Positions 58,220 through 64,000 of a DNA stretch of 64,000 bases are shown here, in pieces; position 1 is the first letter of the stretch, and the number at the start of each line of letters is the position of its first letter. The notes under the pieces were generated by a model. That model ran no database searches. It worked only from the letters and a program-made list of their open reading frames with translations, and was not told where the DNA came from. The position numbers and the translations under genes were made by a program. The DNA is taken from the NCBI GenBank assembly GCA_037367405.1, contig JAZKJV010003365.1, positions 1 through 64,000 of the forward strand. Direction: 5' to 3'. The stretch comes from Ottelia alismoides (Eukaryota; Streptophyta; Magnoliopsida; Alismatales; Hydrocharitaceae).

Positions 58220-60321
58220 TAATCTACCTGCTCAGACTTTCGCTTCAGGTTGTTCGGGTTGGGCTCTATCTGGACAGGCAAGGCGGACTTCTTCTTGACG
58301 AGGTCAGTGACATGGGCTTTGAACTCATACATTTCTCGCCTAAAAGATGCATGTTGATCAGTGATCAGGGTAGCGAGATACTCTAAAGCTGGGTTGTCAT
58401 GAAAGGTCCATGAGACCCGGATGAGTCGCCTCGGTGATACTGAGGCTGCTGCGGAGCTGGATGCTGCTGTAGAGGATATTGTTGTTGCTGCTGAGGCTAG
58501 TAAGTGCTCTGCCTCCACTGAGGTTTCTGATACTGCCGAGGACCGTAATGCTGTTGCTGCTCTCTGTTCTGCCCCATTGGTGCATGTGGTTGCTGCTGGG
58601 AAGAGGCACCTCCTGTCGACCAACGAAAACCAGGGTGATCATGACGGATCCCTGGTTGCTGTGGGTGGTCATACCAAATCCCATTGACCTCGGTCAATGG
58701 TTCAGGCATCTCAGAATAAATTGGGGGCATGAATGCCAAGGGCTGATTGCTCTGATACACCACCATCTGAGTGTCAGATGATGGCGTCTGCTGGAATTGC
58801 GGGTACGCCGAGGGATGATGAGCAGGCTCAGAATGCACATGGTAGATGTGCTGTACTGGAGGCCTCGGAAGTATACCTCGATCTCGGCTACCTGAGTCAG
58901 CCTGTGATCTCGAAGACCAGTTGGAATCTGTATGTAATTCTTGAAGGCACATAATCTGTGTCTTCAGATCACTCATGCATCTCTCAAGCTCGTCTATCTT
59001 ATCGAGCTTGTCTAGATTCTAGCACTTTTTTCTCAATTATCTCTATTCGATCCAAATTGGGGCAAATGATCCCCATATCAGCTGATGGAGATTCGAGAGG
59101 AATAGAAACGAAAGAAGATGGGTTCCCTTCTATATGTGCCACTCGGGAATGCTGGTGGTAAGTTGGTGGTTTCGTCTGGTTGTAGACTCGAGTCTGAGAC
59201 ATCGTGGTGTAATTCTCTGCCATTTTCTCGTAAATGGCCCAGACTCGATCCTCATGCATTGAGAAATACGAACCACCACAGGCGACATTCACCAGTCCCT
59301 GTAACTCTAGTGTCAGCCCATCGAAGAAGCTCTGCACAGAGTCGACTTCGAAAGTCTGGTGGGGACACCGATCAATGAGCTCTCAAAATCTATCCCATGC
59401 CTCGTGGAACTGTTCGTTCCCGATCATGGTGAAGTTACTGATCATGCTCTCGCAGCATTCGTTCAATTGAGAGGGTAATACTTGTTCAGATATGCGATTC
59501 TTAGCTCCTCCCAGGTCGAAACATATCTCCCTAGATGTTTCAGCCAGTAGGTTGCTCGATCAACGGGGGAGAAAGGAAATGCGATCAATTTGATCGTGTC
59601 CCTTGTTCACTGCACATCATGCACCGTGCTGCAGATCAGCTCGATTCTTGAAGGTGCAAGTGTAGCTCCCTCAGTGGAAAGCCCGTGAAACTTGGGCAAC
59701 AACTGGATCGTCTGAGGTCGGAACTCGAAGTTCCCGCGGATGATGGGGAGACGAATCCATCGGTGGGGTCGTAGTAGCTCCAGGGTTGTAGAGCTGCTGC
59801 ATCATGCGGTTCGGGTCCTCTGGAGGTCTCTCTGCATCGTCTTACGGCTCCTCGATCCTCAGGTTCTGGGTTCTCAGCTGCGAGATGGTGTCGTTGCGCA
59901 CGAAGCTGAGTCAGCTCAGCTTTGACATCATTCATCATTCTACCTTGCTCCCTGATCTGATTCTGTATTGCCTCAAGGGAAGCAAGTAGACCACTGTTAA
60001 TCGCAGCCTGATCTATGACGAATGAAGTGGTCTGCGGTCCTTTACCAGCCATGTCATCTGGAAAGGAAAAAGAATCTAAATCAGGCTCTGCCAAGTCAAT
60101 GTGTAGCTGCTGATGATGATTTGGAGGTGATGATGGTAGAGAATGGGTAGGAGAAGAAATCGACGACGAGCTTCCAAGGTTAGAGTCACGCCTGGAAGGA
60201 ACAGATCGAGTGGATTTCGATTTGGGACGAGAGTCATCCCGAACCGATTTAGATGAACGGGTTGGCTTGCGAGAGAGAGGAATCGTTCAGAGTCGAACGG
60301 AGCGATCGTCCTTCCCATCAT
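58220..60321 (-). pseudogene. gag: Right-arm gag (disabled)
   Basis: Inverted copy of 30434-32535, with the same Retrotrans_gag motifs and shared stops. Extra changes: a frame shift soon after the first codons (MMGRTIAPFDSE), a CGA-to-GGA type change at the gag/linker junction, and LTLELQ for LTPELQ. Confidence 0.85.
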
Positions 60322-61369
60322 CTTGAGAGATTTGTTGATCAGATCTAGAAAGATTAGACTCACACCGCAATCAAAATAAAACAAAACCAAGTTCACCAAC
60401 AGCAACCCTGGTTGTGACCGTAAACGTTCGGGTCGTTTATTTTTTCGGTTTTACGGTTGTTTGACAATCAACGTTCTCTCAGATTAACGAGATTAGATAT
60501 GTGTCCAAGACTTTGACGTCTTACTGTCCCGAGTTCTCACCAGAACTCACCTAGTCTCAGCCAGGTATGTAAGTAAGTACGGACCGTTTTTGGCTACTCG
60601 TGTTACTTGAGGACGGCCTTACGCAATGTCCTCTAAACCTTCCACCCTGCTAAGTGAACTCGGATCGTTTCCGACTACCCGAGAGCACCCACTGAAGATA
60701 AGGTAAATAAAAGTGTGAACTAAGTAGTATTTCGAGAGAAGTCCGGACTCTGGCTCTACCTTATGGGTCGTCACTCTCTCACTGATCTGGAGATGAGATC
60801 GGATATGCACTTCGGGGATTGCTCTCCCAAAACAAGTGAGTCGTTATGTTTGTTTTAAGTCAGATAGAGTTAGCAGTCCCTGTTTTAATTTTCCGTTTTC
60901 ACTTTTTTTGGATATTCTCAGAGAAAAACCATCTAACGTATTTTTGTTTTCAGGATTGGATCTAGATACAAATAACTAGGTGTCGAATTCTAAGCAAACA
61001 TCTAAGCTACGCTACATTTATGCAGAGAAGGGAAAAATCGTAAAACACCTAACAAGCTCCTAACTCGGGAAAGCGCGGAAAAATCACGATCAGAAAAAGC
61101 TGCGGTGGGTGCCCTGCTCCCCCAGGAGTACAACCCTGTGAAACAGACCCGAGAAAAATATAAGTCGGGATGCCTTTACGAGACCCCTTTCTATGACATT
61201 TTTATATTTTTTTACAAAATTTTACAGAAAAGTGAAATTTTGCTTTTACGGTTCAGCTTTGCGGCCTGACATGTGCTGCACAACTTAGAAACAAAAGGCG
61301 TAAGGTTAGAGAACAAAATGGCGCGAAGAAAAATCTAAACCTAAGTCTACGGTCTGCCCTAGCGCTGCC
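60322..61369 (-). other. Right-arm leader
   Basis: Inverted copy of the untranslated leader 29375-30433. No credible gene. Confidence 0.6.
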
Positions 61370-61387
61370 TCCCCGGCAACGACGCCA
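61370..61387 (-). other. Right-arm primer binding site (tRNA-Asp type)
   Basis: Minus-strand TGGCGTCGTTGCCGGGGA, identical to 29357-29374 including the GTC variant. Confidence 0.85.
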
Positions 61388-61389
61388 TA

Positions 61390-63692
61390 TGCAAAACCTC
61401 CACCTGTCACTTGTCTTCTGAACCTGCAAAAGAATCAGAGAAAAAGATTTCGGTCGTCGTATCGACCAGGTGAATTTTATCAGAAAAGTTTAAGGTTTAC
61501 TTAATCTTCTTTTTATTTTATTTATACTCCTAAACATAATGGTATAGCGGTAAAGCACGGGAGTGTGTCGAACTCAGGGAGGCAAACTGTTTAAGCTAGG
61601 AAAAACAATAGAAAAACTAAGGTAAATGGATTCCTAAATTTTTTATTTTATTTTTTAAAGAATTTTATGGATTTTTATTTGAATTTTAATTAATTTTATA
61701 TTATTTTTGTAATTTTTAATTGTTTTACAATTTTTTATTATTTTAGAAAATGTTTAAATTTTTATTTGATTTTTAATTTGTTATTATTTTATTTTATTTT
61801 ATTTTATTGTTTTTATGAAATTTTAAAGGCTTTTTGTGATTTTTTTGGTGTTTGGTTTCGTGAAATTTTCTTAAAAAATGTGACGTTTTTATGATTTTTA
61901 AAATTGGAAATAATGTGGAAATATTTTTATTATATTTTTTATATAAAGATGAAATTATCTTTAAATTGATAGGTTGTGCGTTTTGAGATGATTTGTATTG
62001 AGTTAGTTATGAATTTTTAAAGTTTAACAAATTTTTGTGTTATATATATATATTTTTTGATCATATTTTTTAATTTTTGTTTTGTTTTTGGTTTAATATG
62101 CAAAATATATAAAATATGATGTAGCTAATTTTTGTAGGATTTTTTAGAGTATTTGGTATTATTATTATGTTATTTTATTTATGATGTAAAGGGGTATTTA
62201 TAGGTAAGTATATATAGTTTGGGGGTATGGATGTAATTTTCTGAAAAATCTAGGGGGTAGATGTAATTAACAGGAAGTAGGGGGTTGGCACATAAATGTC
62301 CCACAAAGCACATGGATGCACGTGTTTTCAGCCCGGAGAAGAATTGCCCGTAGTATCACAATTGTCGAGGGTCAATCTGCAATATGCCCAGAAATATTCA
62401 CGTGCACGAGAAAAGCAATGAGCGGTGCCTTTGAATTGGTGACGACGTGTGTTAAAATGACGTATGTTGGATGCTCTTGATCTGACAGTTATGGATTAAT
62501 CGAGAACAAAGGGATGTTCTTCCCTTTTTCTGGACTGTAGGCTACGGAGCTTCGCTTGGTTCTTCACGCGCAGCGATAATTCGAGACCGATGACCTCTCA
62601 ATGGTACCATCAGGTGCGACGGCAACAAGTCTTTGAGGTGCAAAGGATAGAAGTGTGAAAACGGTGCTCGACGGTGCTCGAGGTGGCAGTGTATCTCGTA
62701 TCCTGCGATATTGCTTCACGGTGGAAGGTCAATAGATCTGATCGATCCAAGTAACGTATTATGTAACTGCAGGTGCATGCGATGAGGCTCCAAATGATGT
62801 GGATCTGGCAGCTTGTGCTCAGGTGGTCCTCAAGTAAATCGAGATGGAGTTTAAGGGACTCGGGGAAGGATCAAGTCTCTGTTTCAAAAATTGTGTACCT
62901 GCAAATCCGAACTTCTCTCTCCATTCGGAATAAATCGGAGCTCGATAAAAAAAACATTCAGATCTATAAAATCGTTGAATTGATTTTCCAGATCTCAATA
63001 TTTTGGAAAGCCTTATAATCCCAATTCCACTCAAAGACTTCGTTTCTAATCATGGAATTAACATGCACGTTAAAACACCTCCAGAGAATTGCATTTGTGT
63101 GGAATCCTACGTCATTTGATCAGACCAAATCAACAGACACCAATTACTTTGGATTTGTTTCAGTTTATTTATTCTCCCAGCAAATGTATTAGAATATAAA
63201 GTCAGATCTCAATACATGAAAATGAATATAACAAGTTTTATGAAGTTCCAAACTTCTCTCACAAGCTCGAAAATATGAATGATTGGCTTTGAAATCAAAC
63301 AGAAAGTGGAGGTCCTCTGATCGACAGATCAGATCAGAACTAAGTCACTGATCTAAATTTAGAAAGCAAACTAAAATGTTATCTACGATTACTGGAATGA
63401 AGAGGAGTTTGATGATCAAAGTTGAAGAGATAAAACTGAATAGAGTAGAGGTTTTGAGGAGAAAACAGAAGGAGAACGAGGTGAGATAGAAGCTATCTAA
63501 CCCAGAAGATGAAACTGTTCGTCACCTAAAGAAGAACTCGGTGGAGCTCTGCTAGGTTTTGGCCTCGACGCGGCGGCGGAAACACGGAGGCTGAGCACGC
63601 GGCAGTGGCCTAAGGCCTCACCATGGCGGCGATCTCGCCGGAATCTCCTCCCTCGAAGCGGCTCAACGGAGGACGACGGGGAGTTGTCACCT

Positions 63693-63728
<36 letters not shown>

Positions 63729-64000
63729 CGGAGCTCGCGGACTGAAGGTGGGACTGATGGCGGATCCCGGCTCCATGGGGGAGAGACGACTATATATAGG
63801 CGAGGAGAGATGTGAGCACCGCTAGCGGTGACCGGAGCAGGAGATCGTCGGTGAACGACCGGCCGTTAAGGAGGTTAGGACGGTGGCGGCGAGAAGGGGA
63901 GATGAAGAAGGAAGGCAAATGGGGAGGAGATGGGTTAGGAGGAAGAAGGGGCGTTGGAGAAGAAGAAGAGAAAAAAGAAAGAGAGAGAGAGAGAGAGATA
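61390..64000 (-). repeat. Right-arm Athila-like LTR, cut by the window end
   Basis: Inverted copy of ~26740-29354. The RTE and MULE are absent, and the MULE target is uninterrupted at ~62525-62540. TATA box at ~63790. The window ends in the GA microsatellite equivalent to the CT run at 26735, so the arm continues beyond. Confidence 0.9.

Noticed and set aside
62773..63034. ORFs on both strands in the right-arm LTR
   Set aside because: Chance readings within the LTR; the equivalent region in the other two copies is not conserved as coding.
1..64000. tRNA, rRNA or snoRNA genes
   Set aside because: I looked for tRNA-like boxes and rRNA phrases while reading and saw none that held up. The only tRNA-related sequences are the retroelement primer sites. 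A tRNAscan/Rfam run would settle it.

Overview
This window is plant nuclear DNA, and nearly all of it is transposable elements nested inside one another. The evidence for a plant is Athila-type Ty3/gypsy retrotransposons with a tRNA-Asp-like primer site, a Mutator-like element (MULE) with a SWIM-domain transposase and a plant mobile domain (PMD) gene, plant RTE and L1 LINEs, a TRIM, MITEs, and GT-AG introns in AT-rich sequence. Species cannot be fixed from the sequence. I see no rRNA or tRNA gene and no CRISPR array. Only one spliced gene (14149-15968, minus) looks like a host gene.

Layout. 1-2350: a decayed minus-strand transposon gene (PMD/DUF1985-like) followed by a field of short AGTAAC-type repeats. 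2390-6600: the 3' tail and 3' LTR of an old Athila-like element. 7219-13458: a chain of ten elements, each bounded by (TA)n tracts. Eight are ~375-395 bp palindromic foldback units and two are longer; one of the longer ones holds a 5'-truncated RTE LINE with a 17-bp target-site duplication. 13500-16020: an unrecognised coding remnant and the host-like gene. 16630-19585: a MITE and a decayed L1 on the minus strand. 20200-23215: hAT-like sequences, a gypsy LTR fragment and an intact 580-bp TRIM with a 5-bp TSD. 23216-25500: mostly featureless, with one possible coding remnant.

25504-64000 is a single structure. An Athila-like element (5' LTR 25504-29354, PBS, leader, gag, protease, RT, RNase H) is cut off at the start of its integrase, at ~36009. 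There it abuts an LTR of the same family in the opposite orientation. That inverted LTR has been split twice: first by a ~3.2-kb RTE LINE (36423-39579, 19-bp TSD), then by a 7.9-kb MULE (40347-48285, 9-bp TSD, ~145-bp TIRs). It ends at 50987 next to the 3' tail of a minus-strand element. From 51632 to the window end the sequence is a near-identical inverted copy of ~39125 back to ~26740. The two arms are therefore at least 12.3 kb each, around a ~12.5-kb spacer.

Order of events inferred from nesting: gag-pol decay and the LTR-LTR junction, then RTE insertion, then inverted duplication. The MULE occupies only the middle LTR; both other LTR copies keep the uninterrupted target. No retroelement here is intact. 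The MULE carries two genes: a transposase with five in-frame stops and a PMD gene of about eleven exons with three. All eight stops can be explained as C-to-T changes.
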